Below, one piece after another: positions 13,801-31,187 of a stretch of 64,000 nt of DNA. The stretch covers positions 744,974 through 808,973 of the forward strand of contig VZSF01011151.1 of the NCBI GenBank assembly GCA_013398295.1. The letters are read 5' to 3'. The DNA is from Chionis minor. Its lineage: Eukaryota; Chordata; Aves; Charadriiformes; Chionididae. Made by a program: the position numbers and the translations under genes. The notes below the pieces were generated by a model that was given only the letters and a program-made list of their open reading frames with translations, ran no database searches and was not told where the DNA came from. Each line of letters opens with the position of its first letter. Positions within the stretch are counted from its first letter, which is position 1.

Positions 13801-15553
13801 CGTAGGCTTTTTAAGCATTCTGAAAAAGAGGTGAAATTCATTAGCGTATTTCATTATGCCAGCCAAAAGGGTATGCTGTGTATACAATTAATCACTAATT
13901 ATAGTGATTAAGTGCTTGACTTTTGACACTTACTTAATATTTAAAAAATGGGGAACAATGCATTTCTTGCTAGCTGATACTTCTTTATGCAGCATTGTGC
14001 AAGGCTGGATTTGGGTAGAAGTTTAAATCCATTTAAAATACACAATCAGCATTTTAAAATAGCCATTAATTCCATTTAAAAACTAAATGCAGTGAACAAA
14101 AGAAGAAGCTTAGCAAAACATGGTTTATATTGAAAGCCAGTTGATTGATTAAGTAAAGGAACCGTTACATACAGAAAATGAACTGATACGATTTTTCTAA
14201 TCATCGTGCCTTTGCCTTCCAGAATTACAATTAGGAGATCTTATCCTTCACATTTCTTTTTAAAGGGTTACCTTACTAATCCTTTTAAAAAGTATAGGAT
14301 TTGGAGAACTAGGTCCCAAACTGCAAGACAGTAAAATGAGAGCTCTGGAGAAAAAGCAGTGTGTCTCACCATGTCTCTGATCTACTTGTTTGCTTAGGAT
14401 TTAAACTATTCGTTTAAATTCAGTGAAGGTAAAACAATTAATTTAAAAATGACTGAAAATGAGTGAAGTCTCCAGATGTTAACGGCTTGCTTACTTCTAC
14501 TGCAGTAACATTAAAGAACACTAATCAAGATCAGAAGTAGCTTGTTCTCCAGGTTGTATAAATATCATAGTCAATTGGAGCAGCTGTAATAAAATGCCTT
14601 TTTATCAGGGAGGAAGACAAGATAGACAAATAAGATTTTTCAGCTGTTAGTTTTCAGTCAAGTTCTTAGTGACATTAATTATCCGTAGCATCTTTTACGT
14701 GTCAAATATAGTTTATAACAGATGTTGCCTCCGTACGTAATGCTAACGGTATTTTTTAACCTTGAAGAAGTAATTATAAATCCTATGATAATATAAATTA
14801 TAGCAAACCATTTTAAAGACTTTATCTTGATAGTACAGTTAGTTTTAGGTTTACCATTTATCTTGTCAAGGCTATTTCTACAGCCTTTTTCTTTTTTCTG
14901 CCTCATTTTGACTTTTTTCTTTTTCAGTTCTCTTTTCTTAAGTTCATACTTTTGCAAAGTACAGCTGCCATACAGGCTTTCCCTGAAAGCCAAAACACTA
15001 CTGAAACTGAATTATTTTATTGGTCAGTGATGTACTGATGTGTCTGACAGAGGAAATTGCGGATAATTGCAGTGAACTGCATAGCATTAGAGCTGTAGTT
15101 AAAACCTGTAAAACCAATTGCTCACTGAACAGTTTTAAGTCAGTAACTTGGAAGAGTTCATGTCTGATGAAATACATGATTTGTCAATCTTAGCTACTTT
15201 TGGCACCACTGAGAGTAAGGCATTAGTCATTTCGTAGGACTGCATTAAAGGCACTGTTCACCTGTTCATGATGATGAAGTCCCATAAACATAGCTAGCCT
15301 CGCGTCGTAGAAACCTGCCTTGCATTTAATTTTTCTTAGCATTTTCTTGAAGTGAGAAAGCCTGATTCTTTTACTAAAATGTTTCTGAACCCACATACGT
15401 AGTACTGCTTTTCAATAAAGTTTAGTACCCTCTTCCTTGCTTCTTCTTTTATAGTGTCTGAGAAAAATCTGTCTAGCTTAGTATGTCCCAATAAAGCCTA
15501 TAACATTTACTTCTTCTCTAGGTCTGTTTTCCTTTGTCTGCTTAGAGTCATAA

Positions 15554-17173
15554 AATCATAGAATGGTTTAGGTTGGAAGGGACCTTAAAGATCATCTAGT
15601 TCCAAGCGCCCTGCCATGAGCAAGGACACCTCCCACAGATTACGCAAAGCCCCATCCAGCCTGGCCTTGAACACTTCCAGGGATGGGGCGTCCACAGCTT
15701 CCCTGGGCGACCTGTTCCAGAGCCTCACCACCCTCATAGTGAAACATTTCTTCCTGAGATATAATCTAAATCTGGCCTTTTCCAGTTTGAAGCCATTACC
15801 CCTCATCCTGTCACTATATGCCGTTGTAAAAAGTCCCACTCCAGCTTTCCTGCAGGCCCCTTTCAGATACTGGGAGGCTGCTGTAAGGTCTCCCTGAAGC
15901 CTTCTCTTCTCCAGGCTGAACAACCCCAACTCTCTCAGCCTGTCCTCACAGCAGAGGTGCTCCAGCCCTCTGATCATCTTCGTGGCCCTCCTCTGGACTC
16001 ACTCCAACAAGTTCATGTCCTTCTTATGACGGGGGCCCCAGAGCTGGACACAATATTCCAGGTGGGGTCTCACCAGAGCAGAGTAGAGGGGCGGAATCAC
16101 CTCTCTTGACCAGCTGGCTATGCTTCTTTTGATGCAGCACAGGATATGGTTGGCTTTCTGGGCTGGGAGCACACATTGCTGGCTCATTTTGAGCTTGTCA
16201 TCTACCAACACCCCCAGTTCCTTATCCTCAGGGCTGCTCTCCATCCATTCTTTGCCCAGCCTGTATTTGTGTGTGGGATTGCTGCGACCCAGCCTTGCAC
16301 TCGGCCTTGTTGAACTCTCCAGCCTGTCCAGGTCCCTGTGGATGGCATCCCTTCCCTCCAGCATGTCGACCACACCACACAACTTGGTATCATCAGCCAA
16401 CTTGCTGAAGGCACACTCAATCCCACCACCCGTGTCGCCAGCAAAGATGTTAAATAGTACTGCTCCCAGTACTGACCCCTGAGGAAGGCCACTTGTCACT
16501 GTTCGACCCTGCTGACCACAACTTTTTGAGTGTGTCCACCCAGCCAGTTCCTTATGCATCAAGTGGTCCATCCATCAAATCCGTGTCTCTCCAATTTAGA
16601 GACCAGGATGTCATGCAGGACAGTGTCAAATGCCTTGCACAAGTCCAGGTAGATGACGTCTGTTGCTCTCCCCTTATCCACCAACTCTCATAACCTCATC
16701 GTAGAAGGTGACCAAATTTGTCAGGCACAGTTTGCCCATTAGTGAAGCCATGTTGGCTGCCACCAATCACCACCTTATTTTCCATGTGCCATTTCTTCTA
16801 ATGCCTCTTCCTCCAGTCTGGACGCTGTTGTTCTGCATCTTGCCTGGTGCTTGTTGTCAGCTTCCATCAGANTCCATCAAATCCGTGTCTCTCCAATTTA
16901 GAGACCAGGATGTCATGCAGGACAGTGTCAAATGCCTTGCACAAGTCCAGGTAGATGACGTCTGTTGCTCTCCCCTTATCCACCAACTCTCATAACCTCA
17001 TCGTAGAAGGTGACCAAATTTGTCAGGCACAGTTTGCCCATTAGTGAAGCCATGTTGGCTGCCACCAATCACCACCTTATTTTCCATGTGCCATTTCTTC
17101 TAATGCCTCTTCCTCCAGTCTGGACGCTGTTGTTCTGCATCTTGCCTGGTGCTTGTTGTCAGCTTCCATCAGA
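15554..17173 (-). mobile_element. CR1 LINE, 5'-truncated, reverse transcriptase C-terminal part
   Basis: This is a minus-strand CR1 retrotransposon with its 3' terminus at 15554. Reading leftward from about 17173, the translation shows a [11 protein letters not shown] motif A, then SGLPQGSVLG, then LADDTKL (motif C with both aspartates kept; F has become L), then the conserved ELGVLVDDKL and HLEYCVQLWGP segments. Stops and frame changes split it: an ORF at 15999-16571 and a second at 15585-15977. It lacks the endonuclease and ORF1 regions and cannot move on its own. The real element is shorter than drawn because 16873-17173 repeats 16571-16871 across a single N. It lies antisense inside LANCL3 intron 1. 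Confidence 0.92.
16571..17173. repeat. 301-bp tandem duplication around a single N (assembly artefact)
   Basis: Positions 16571-16871 and 16873-17173 appear identical base for base, at an offset of 302, with the lone N at 16872 between them. Both copies encode the same CR1 segment. Identity this exact, inside an otherwise decayed element and joined by one N, is the mark of two contigs abutted without merging their overlap. A recent genuine duplication is less likely. Confidence 0.85.
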
Positions 17174-17476
17174 CTGATATATCTCTAGGAAGGAAAGGCA
17201 GGAGCTCTTAGTGGGCCTCTTTTCACCTCATCTGTGAAGCTAAGGATTTGATATTCGCTTTCCTGAGACAGAGTGAAACCCTGTTTTTGAGAAAGATTAC
17301 GTAAATTTATTGTTTTACTTAAGGAACTCTTAATAGTGATGTACATTACGGCATGCTCATAACATTAAAGGCAGTACTTTGTCTTGTGCAGCAGCAAAAC
17401 TGCAGAGCCTTGAAAAATGTCTTAAAAATAAAATCATTGTAATAGACTTGATGTTTGTTTTGATGTTTCTGTTTAG

Positions 17477-22304
<4,828 letters not shown>

Positions 22305-25300
22305 AGAGTAACATTCTCCGGGGCCGCGTCCTGCTGGCGATAGGAGAGGGCACCTGCGGTTTCACTTATTTGTCAAGAGAGGCTATTTACAAAACAAGCC
22401 AGTGGTACCACTAACGCTAGCCTTAACGTAGCTGGGAGTCAGGTGAAAAAGAAAATACACTGGGGCTTTGGGAGGGAAGTGTGTGGTAAAAAAAAAAAGG
22501 GTCAGTGAAAAAAAAAATGGGGGATGGGATTGAATCTGATGTGGCAGATATTTAGCTGTAGTAAGAAGCAAAATCTCATTTTTCAAGTGAGAGAGAAAGG
22601 GGCATTATCAAACTTTTAATTTGGTGGCTACACGGGGCTGGGGGGGGGGGAAGCTAAGCTAGAATTACAGGGGCATGCAAAGAAGAAACAGTGATGCATC
22701 CAGTAGGTTTTAAAAAGAGATCTGCAAAAACAAGTCTTCATGCAGTGATGCACTTACCGGGGAGGGTGTCGTAGACATGTCACTACACTGCACAACGGCA
22801 AAATCTGGGATTTTTTACCTAAACCACATCTACTAGTTCTAGTAACATATATTTAGAAATACGTGTATCTTGGAGCTCTTTCATCTTCATATGCATATAA
22901 TGATAGTTATGTAGGTAGCTGTGTGTTCGGCCTGCAGTTTCACAGGTTCATTTCAGCTCGTGGGGTTTCATGTGTGTAAATGAGAGCTGAATTTCACCCT
23001 TCCTTTCAGAGTTCAGTCTGTGGCAAGGAGCTGGTCTCCTTACTGATTCACCGTAACCGTGTCACTTCTTGTCAATACTTTCCGTGTCACAGGGAAGATG
23101 AGTGGAGCCATGGAGAACACTTGGATCGAAAAGTTCTATAGCAAAGGTACAGCAGGCAGATGCTTTCTTCACAGTACAGCGTTCCTAGATAAGTATTGTT
23201 CAGTGATACAAGAACTTCCTTTAAAAATTAATTACTTAAAGCATCATTTCTGAACAATAACATACGTATTTCTGCGAATGGAAAATCCATTTCCTTGATG
23301 AATTGTTCACTACAAACCCTGCAAAGTGAAAGCAAACCTTGGATGGCATACTGATCTTAGGAAAAACCTGATAACAAAACTCAGAATTGCTTCTTTTCCT
23401 GGTTAACAAAATAATGTATATGCCCACATGATTCGTAGCTATAGAAATAAATGGGTTGCTCAACACTAGATGCACTAGCACTTAAGGTTGCTGTTTTATA
23501 TGTATTATATATATGACCTGGTGCTTGAAAGCTGAAGAAAATGCTAATGTAGATTTGTACTTAAAAAACTATAAAATCAATATCTGTATTTAAAATATAT
23601 TTACTATTTATTTATTTTTATTTATATGTGAATAATGTAATGCAATTACCTTTAAAGACAGATTGGGAAGACCAGCATGTCAAAAATTGAAGTTAGTGTG
23701 AAAAAGCTGATGTACATGCACTGCCAAACAATGTGGTACTCTCCTCCTGCATTCTCAGATGGAGGAGATTACCATTTCTTTATTTTTAATGCCTAATGGA
23801 TTAAAGTTCCCATTTAATTTCAGTGGACCTTGATCAGGCTGTAAGTTGGAGCCAGGTCTTGCAATCCTTCCGCATTTTAATACAGTAATCCCATTCCTAC
23901 TCTTGCCACTGTTATTTTAATGAGATGGCTTGCATTATTATGAGCTGCAGATTAGGATTTCTGCTATTTTGTCTTGCACTGTGCAGCTCTAATTAATTAC
24001 TTAATCATAGAAGTAACCATCTTTCATTAGTGAGTAAAGCAACGTAGTTCTGTATCAGTTTGTTAAGAATTTAGGGATTTTCTGGTGAATGGAATGTTAA
24101 AATTCAGTATATAGTTGTTACGCGTTTATTGTCTGTGGGATAAAAGATCTTTTTAGAAAGCCATTGATGTCACTTACTTTGTTACTCCGAGCAGTGAGAT
24201 GTGTACACAGGAGGATGTATTTCAGAGGGAGGCTAAATCAAAAAGTTACTGGAGATGTGCACGTGCTCTGGCCAGCCATGCTGAAATGCTCCTGGTAGAT
24301 CAAAGGCAATTGTCAGTAGGGAAGATCCCATGTCCATTAGGGTTTTTATCTAGTTGCTCCCTGTAATTCAGGTGGTTCATGTATTTCATAACGGGGACCT
24401 TTTTCAACAAATGTTTAAGGAAGGTAAAACTTGGTCTATCCGCTTTTTCCCTGTGGTCAATGGCTTTTCAGTCTCAATTTTTATTGAAGGGTAACATCAC
24501 CCAGCTAAAACATGGAAGTAAAAACATTTGTGCCACAGCATTTAGACAGCTGCTGTAGCTGTATTCTATCTTATTGTGAGACAGGGAGAGAGGTTCTGCC
24601 ATGAGCTAGACTCAAGCTGTTGCAACCCTACGTTTATTGCCAATCTTTTTATTTAGAGAAGCAAATGTAAAACAAAAACGCCTACTGTTTTGGTAACTAC
24701 ACTGTCAAAAAACCCCAAACAACTCCAAACTTAAGCCTTAACAGAATTTATGCGCATCAGAGTAGTAATCATGACCTTTTGTAATTTTGTCCCCAGTGCC
24801 TACCTTTTAATTATCAGTGGGCCACGACATTTAATTGTTTCCAGTTAGTTATTTCTCAGGAGATGCTTAAGGAAGAAAAACTTTGCCAAAGCCTCAATAA
24901 ATCTAGAGCACAATAAATCAGTACAGTAACTTAGATCCTGCCCAAGTCATGAATGCCGATATTGTAACATACACCACATATGTTAAAATTTACCATAATA
25001 ACAGTAGATGAAATCACTCCATTTTATTATGCTTAACTTCCGGCGCTCATGTTTACATTTATTTTTTAACATAATTCTTCATAAATGGCAGGAAATACAT
25101 GCTGAGAATTTGGTGTCAGTTTTCTAGTGGTTTTCCCTCTGTATCTCTTCGTAAAATTAATTCCTTCTGATTTACATTCAGAGGAGACTGATCTGCTCTG
25201 TGTTGTGTTCAACAGCACCGGCCAGACAAATCCGTCTCTGCAACCCTCTTCCATATATGAAGCCACGTGTTTGGCTTCATTTGATGCTAATCCTGTGAGA

Positions 25301-28300
25301 AAGAAAATAATTATTTGAGTAAGAGTTAGTCCACTCAACAATGAGAAACCCCACACAACCACCCAGTTCTAGGTCCCCAACATCTCCCTGCAAGTTAGGT
25401 GAGTTCAGCGCTGACCTCAGCAAGTCTGTTTACTGACGCTTAAGATCAGTAGCAGGAATTTAAAACATCCAGTCCCGTGGGCTACATGTTGTAAAATCTT
25501 GGCACATAATTATTCCCCTGTTTCATCAGACCTGGCAGGTGGAGCTCATTCTTAGAGCTCCGTGGCTTTTCTTACCTGACCTGGCTGGGTTACGGTGGCT
25601 GCTGGAAGTGCCGTAGTCACAGCTTCTGAACACAGTGTAAATATACCCCAGGGCTCTCCTGAAAATGCCAATCATTAAATGAGCAGGTCTTCTTCATCTA
25701 TTTCCTCCTCTTAATTGTCTGTCTGCTTTCTTCCTTTCGTACTGGATGTGCTGTTATATACGTGCTGTTGCAACCTTTATTCGTTGCTTTTAAGACACTG
25801 ACAGGAAAGCAACCTGAGCAGAGCCGTCAGCACTTTTCAGCGTAATAAAAATGTAAGGTCCTTTGTGTTCCCTCCTTACTGCTTCGGGAAATCGATCATG
25901 CAACCTTTGCTAGGCATTCTCTGCGGGATACTGTCTCCTCCTGCTCCCGAACTGGGCCCTAATGGACTGAACAAATTCTGCCGTGGTGCTGTGACAAAAG
26001 ACTGCGTTACCACAATCTTGAGAAGCCTCATTCAGAGTGTAAAACACAAGTTACTACACCACGTTTGCACATTAGTTTCTTGACCGTGTTTAGTTTCTAA
26101 AGTGTAGGCAATAGGAATTTAAGTGATATAGTAGTATTTCTGATTATGCTGTTAAAGCAACGAGGATATAGTGTGTGGATATTGGTGCTTATTTGTGATG
26201 TGCCTGTGTTTGTGTGGTGCCATTTGTGAGTAAAGCTGTAGATTACGTACCGGTTTAAGGAGCTATGTATACTATTCATGACTTTTGCTAGGTCATCCAT
26301 AGATTACTGTCATGGCATAATTTTGAGAGAAACTAGATCTCTGTAATGTCCAGATTTAGTGATTGCAGGATTCATAGAGCCAGATGCAATGTTTCATCAA
26401 CAGCACAGTTCTAACAAATATATCTTAATTTTTTCCCGCTACTCACAACTTCTCAGCACGATATCGTATTTGTTTTGTGCCACTGGGTTCAATATCTGCT
26501 GTGTTTGCATTGTTGTTTCCTTCTGTTTCCCTGCCTTTCTTTCCCAACCTGTGAATAACTTCAGAAGGCTGAAGAAGCAGCCCGGGTCTTTTGTTCCTGA
26601 AAACAAGATTGATTCATTTTGCTTAAGAGGGGTGTTCCACTTATTTGCATTACATTATTTTGTGCTCCCAGGTGGTCTCTCCTTACTGTCTCTGCCATTT
26701 CCCCCCTGCTAAGGAAAAATCACTACACCATATAACAACTGTCACCGATGTTTTACATCATTAAATAAAACAAAAGAGAGACTTTCCAGGGAGCATGTTA
26801 ACTTCTCTAGTATCTCAATTCTATTAAGACAATCAAAACCAAGTGAAATGGCTAAACATTCCAAAATAGACATTTAAATAGTTCTGGGAAATATGCACAA
26901 ATGCAAGTAAAGTGGTCACCCTTTTTGTTACTCTGTGAAATTAAGTAATGCCACTTTGATGTTCTACTAACAACTGTATGGACACGTGGAGAATAAGATA
27001 AGAATACTGACTAGTTTTTAAAATACTGTGAAAAAAACGAAATGTAGCTATCTGATGTATTCAGAAACATACAGGTGCAATATGTGCAAATGGAAACTTT
27101 CATAAGCAATCAAATTTTTATTCTTAATATCGTCATCTGCCAACATACTGCATGCTTTATGCAAACAGTGACCTATTTTAGTGTATGCATACGCATGCAC
27201 TACGTGCATATCCTTGTTACTTGGACCGGTAAGATCCATGGACAGAGTGTATCTCTGAGGTCTGCCAAGTAAATCTCAGGTGTGGTAATCTTCTCCTACA
27301 TACCTTGAATATTCACTGGCATGAGTGCACATTCTAATCTGTAGGAAGATTAGTGTATCAGGAATAAGAATTGCCTGTAGATTTTAAAGAGTAATCTTCC
27401 TGTGAAGAACTACACCGATGAACAATTGCTGGCTAACAGCACAGGCGAGATTGCTCTGAGAGGACATTTCAGTTTATATAAATATGTCCTGGACTAAGTA
27501 GTAAGCAGCAGAAAGCTAAACTGAAAAGAAGTAAGAAAATGACCAAAAAATCACATTACTGAGGGAACAACATACTTCAAAGCCATAAGCCAAAAATGCT
27601 CAGGGCCCACAAAACCAATACAACAATTTAGGGATGTGAATAGGCATTTTCCAAGAGAATAGCACAGTTTGCTTTGTTGCACAGACAGTGGCGCAGTGTG
27701 TACTGGGCAAGTTTTAGCTGCCTTGAACAGCGCTTCATTGCCATTATAGCAAAGTCATCATACGCTGAAAAAAGCCTGCCTGTGAAGGAGTTGCCTGTAG
27801 CTGAACCCACTGCCTGCTCCTGTCACTTAATGGAATCAAAGTGGTGTACGCTATCAGTGCTTAGGCAGTTTAAAAAAATAGATCCAAGAAGCCAACAAGC
27901 ACCAACTTCTCAACCTGCCTTTGAGTTACTAAACCTCCTGACTAATTTGTACCATCACTGACGTCGCTGTTGGTCCCGTACCCTGTATATTTAAAATTTT
28001 ACATCATGCTCTGAAAAAAGTGAATTTATAAATAGCAATCTGCTTGAAAGTATATAAGGCCATATTTATTTTTAATACTTACAAGGGAGTCCCTTGACTT
28101 TGTTCATTTCATGACTCCAAGAGAAGGTGGAGGCATTTAGGTCAAGTACAGCAATACCAATTAGAATGGCTGAAAATTAATAAAACCTCATTTTGCCTAG
28201 TCGTATAGTGATATTTGAATAAAAGATACTTTATAATGCAGTGATATATTCAGCAACAGCACTGCATAACTATACATGCATACTGCCCAGAAAATTTTAT

Positions 28301-29215
28301 GTAGAAGTCCTGAAGTCAGTTATATTCCATAGTGAATAGAGAACAAATCCTATTCAAACATTTATTTCTACTTTGTATAGAAGAGAAGGGCTCTCTGACC
28401 AGAAATTGAAGTCTGCCGCTGTCTTCATTACCATGACCACACGTGAGAGAAGAAAGATTTCCACTAACAATAGTCTGGTTTCGTCACTGATTTGGCCTCC
28501 TGCTCTCATTTTAAGGGCCTAATATGCCACGTGCTGCTGTCAGTGATGAATCTCTACTTGATAGCAGGCATGGAAGGTTAGGTCCTCCCACACATGTAAA
28601 ACAGGGGCAAAACTGCATCATTCTGGACCCCAAGCCTACAAACTTTCCGTTACACGTGAGTCCCACGGAATTAGTAAGGCTTGTTCATATGCACAGGTGT
28701 TTGCATATGCAGGGCCCTATTTGATAGCAGTTTTATACCCATTTTCACTCAATATGGCTGCAATATATGTGAATGCCAATACCAACAAAAACTACAGGGA
28801 ACTTAAATGGCATTATTTCATGTCTAGTTTGTGTTGGTGACACTTGATCATTCAGTATATTCCAACATCTGGTGTTCATTTCTTGATTACGTGCCGCACC
28901 CTAGATTGGTTTCTCGGCGTAATAGCCATTCGCTAGCCATAATATGGTACAGGCCCTTAGAATCAAGATTGATTTGATTCTTTAGAAATGCACCTTATTT
29001 ATTGTTTAAAAGCAGGACCCCTGCTCTTCTAATGTTTTAAACACTGTGATCTCTCAGAACGTGTTTATTGTATTAGTTTTGTATTGTAAATTATGATAGA
29101 AACTAGATTTTATAGCTTTTTAAAAGCAGTGCTAATACTAAGCTTCATAGTGGCAAAACAAACTCTGTGTATATCCGTATTATAAATATTAAAGCTGTGA
29201 TGATATTTTGCCTTA

Positions 29216-29221
29216 AATAAA
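29216..29221 (+). terminator. candidate LANCL3 polyadenylation signal
   Basis: AATAAA ends an AT-rich stretch that reads like a 3' UTR terminus, and is followed about 20-40 bases later by a GT-containing tgtgattttgctgtgg. It lies 6.9 kb past the LANCL3 stop and about 1.7 kb before the XK exon, so it could be the distal LANCL3 site. The earlier hexamers, of which 25844 also has GT-rich sequence after it, are alternatives. Confidence 0.3.
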
Positions 29222-30803
29222 AGCCCAGCCTGGAACAGTGTGATTTTGCTGTGGATTGCTTATTTCTATACTTAACTTTCATAGAGCTGGCAGCTTTTCC
29301 TTCCAGAGTATTCATGACTCAGGGCTCCAAAAGCTTTTCAATGGTACTGTTATCAAAGGGAAAACTGTTCATCTTAGAATTAGATAAAACACCCAGCCAG
29401 CACATAGTGATTAGGTAAAACTACTTCACGGTAGGTTCCCACAAGATAAGAGAAGACAGGTTGCTTTTGGCCCGTAGGTTAAATTTTCCCACTTAGGTGT
29501 TTATTTTCAGCCTGCTTAAATCTCAGTGCACGTGGCCTCTTTCCAGAAAGACCCCTCCGTTCCCAGACAAGGGCACAAGGGCATTAAATTCACCTAGGCC
29601 CACCCATAACAAGGTTTCCATCCTTGCCATTGTGAGGTGAGCTCAAGCAGAGGTGGGCAATGGGACTCCAGATTTGCCAGTGCAGCAGTTCAAGAAATGG
29701 GCCAAACAAAACAATACTGGCATTTTCTAAATGAATCTGCTGGCAGCCTAAGTTGTGTTAAAGAGTAATAGCAGACGTGCAGAAGTAGCCGTTGGTGTAA
29801 CCCCATCAATAGGCTAGTAGCATCGCAGACACCACATCCTGCCTTCCTGTTGTGCTCCTGGGAGGTTGGGGGTCTGCGGGAAACCCCCGCATGCAGATCT
29901 GCAATTACCTGGGAATGGGCAAGGAGAAACAACATCTATCGGGGTGGGCGTCGGAGCCAGCTGAGCACAAACCAAGTACCTGCACCAAGAGGAGAGACCC
30001 GGGGGTGATCGGAGATATCCCCCTGCGCCGGCTACAGGCACCATCTGCCGACCTGGCTCGGTCCCTCAGGAGTTTTGTTTTTCGCCAGGCGCTCAGATTC
30101 TGGATGTTGTGGGGAGACTGCCAAGGCTTCTCTTGCCCTCGGGCTGCCAGCGTGACCTTATGCGTATCCAAAATTACTCCAGAGCTCTGGTGGGGGGGAG
30201 AAAGGCATGGGGTGGTCACTGGCTACGGCTGGCGCGGGGGAAGGCCCAGGGAGGGCAGGCGATGGCTGCCCGCCAGCAGCTGGTGTGGTGGCGGGAATTC
30301 TGTCATCCTGGGAGCCTTTGAAGGAAAAGGCCTGGCACGCAAGGGGAAGATCCACGCGACAAAGCGGGAGAAGGGCACCTCCGCCCTTTTGCAGGTTTAT
30401 TCAGCCGGTGAGGAGCTCTTTGAACCAGGTGCATGGGGGGAGGCTCACCAGGACTCACAGCTCCTTCTCCGCTTTTTTTTTTTTTTTTCCTTAAAAATCA
30501 GCTGTCCCTCAGCCTTCATTGTTCCAGGGGGTGATTTTTCTCCCAGGTGCGGGACTTTGCCCTCGCCTCCTCCTTTCAGGCTATTTCTCCAGCCTGCCCG
30601 AGTCCCCCTGAAGACTCTGTGTGTGTGTGTTTCCCCTTAGTTATGTACCTTAAGGCCACCGGAGACGCGACGCGGGGGGTGTCTCCCCACACACCGCCAC
30701 GGGGGACCGTTCCGCAGCCCCGCCGCTGCCGGCATCGCCCCGCGGCAGCTCCGGGCCCCGCCGATCCCCGGCGCCATCCCCAGCCCCTCCCGGGCGGCGG
30801 CGG

Positions 30804-30851
30804 NNNNNNNNNNNNNNNNNNNNNNNNNNNNNNNNNNNNNNNNNNNNNNNN
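30804..30851. other. assembly gap (48 N) in XK 5' region
   Basis: There is a run of 48 unknown bases between a gcggcgg stretch and a gggccgggcc stretch. Such GC-rich promoter sequence is often missing from short-read assemblies. The true length may differ. It lies 91 bases before the XK start codon and does not interrupt the coding exon. Confidence 0.97.
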
Positions 30852-30942
30852 TCGGTTGGGCGGGCCGGGCCGGGCCGGGGCGTGAGGCGGCGGCGCGGCG
30901 AAAACGCGGCCCCCCCACGGGTGGGTGGCGGCGGCGGCGGCG

Positions 30943-31187
30943 ATGAAATTCCCGGGCTCCGTCCTGGTCTCCCTCGTCCTCTTCGTGTCCGAGACGGCGG
31001 CGGCGCTGTGCCTGAGCGGGGCGTACCGCGCGGCGGGGGACCGCATGTGGCAGTGGCTGACGCTGCTCTTCGCCCTGCTGCCCTGCGCCCTGGTGCAGCT
31101 CAGCCTGGTCTTCATCCACCGCGATGTCAGCCGCGACCGCCCGCTGGTGCTGCTGCTGCACCTCCTGCAGCTGGGGCCCCTCGTCAG
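30943..31187 (+). CDS. XK: XK coding exon 1 (Kell-associated membrane protein XK)
   Basis: XK is the founding member of the XKR family, a multi-pass plasma membrane protein that binds the Kell glycoprotein and VPS13A and has been linked to phospholipid scrambling. Exon 1 encodes residues 1-81 and two bases of codon 82. It opens with [14 protein letters not shown], a first membrane segment, and includes [20 protein letters not shown], a second hydrophobic segment, then the conserved [20 protein letters not shown]. The ATG at 30943 was chosen because family members start MKFP; a GTG and five alanine codons before it are leader sequence. The donor at 31188 (gtcggt) is the one that keeps frame with exon 2. 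A stronger-looking gtgagt lies 4 bases on, but would shift the frame. Confidence 0.95.

Larger units (their letters stand above)
1..17476 (+). other. LANCL3: LANCL3 intron 1 (3' part)
   Basis: This is non-coding sequence ahead of the first LANCL3 exon visible here. The family is about 420 residues long and the exons in this window account for 230, so some 190 N-terminal residues must lie on an exon upstream of position 1. No ORF of that size or GC richness occurs in this stretch. Apart from the CR1 pieces listed separately it is AT-rich unique sequence with simple tracts. I saw no conserved exon or RNA gene in the intervals 63-2450, 2700-10735, 10871-15553 or 17174-17476. Confidence 0.75.
22305..30942 (+). 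other. LANCL3 3' UTR / intergenic region / XK upstream region
   Basis: There is no coding exon here. The start must be LANCL3 3' UTR, of unknown length. AATAAA hexamers at 23446, 24896, 24912, 25844 and 29216 are possible ends. The middle is AT-rich unique DNA with homopolymer runs (near 22490, 22510 and 22640). From about 29850 the sequence becomes GC-rich and runs into the XK CpG island and an N gap. I saw no CR1 copy or RNA gene. Confidence 0.6.

Noticed and set aside
29852..30640. 262-codon plus-strand open frame upstream of XK
   Set aside because: GC-rich DNA makes long frames by chance. The translation shows no domain, membrane pattern or homologue I know, and its composition is low complexity.
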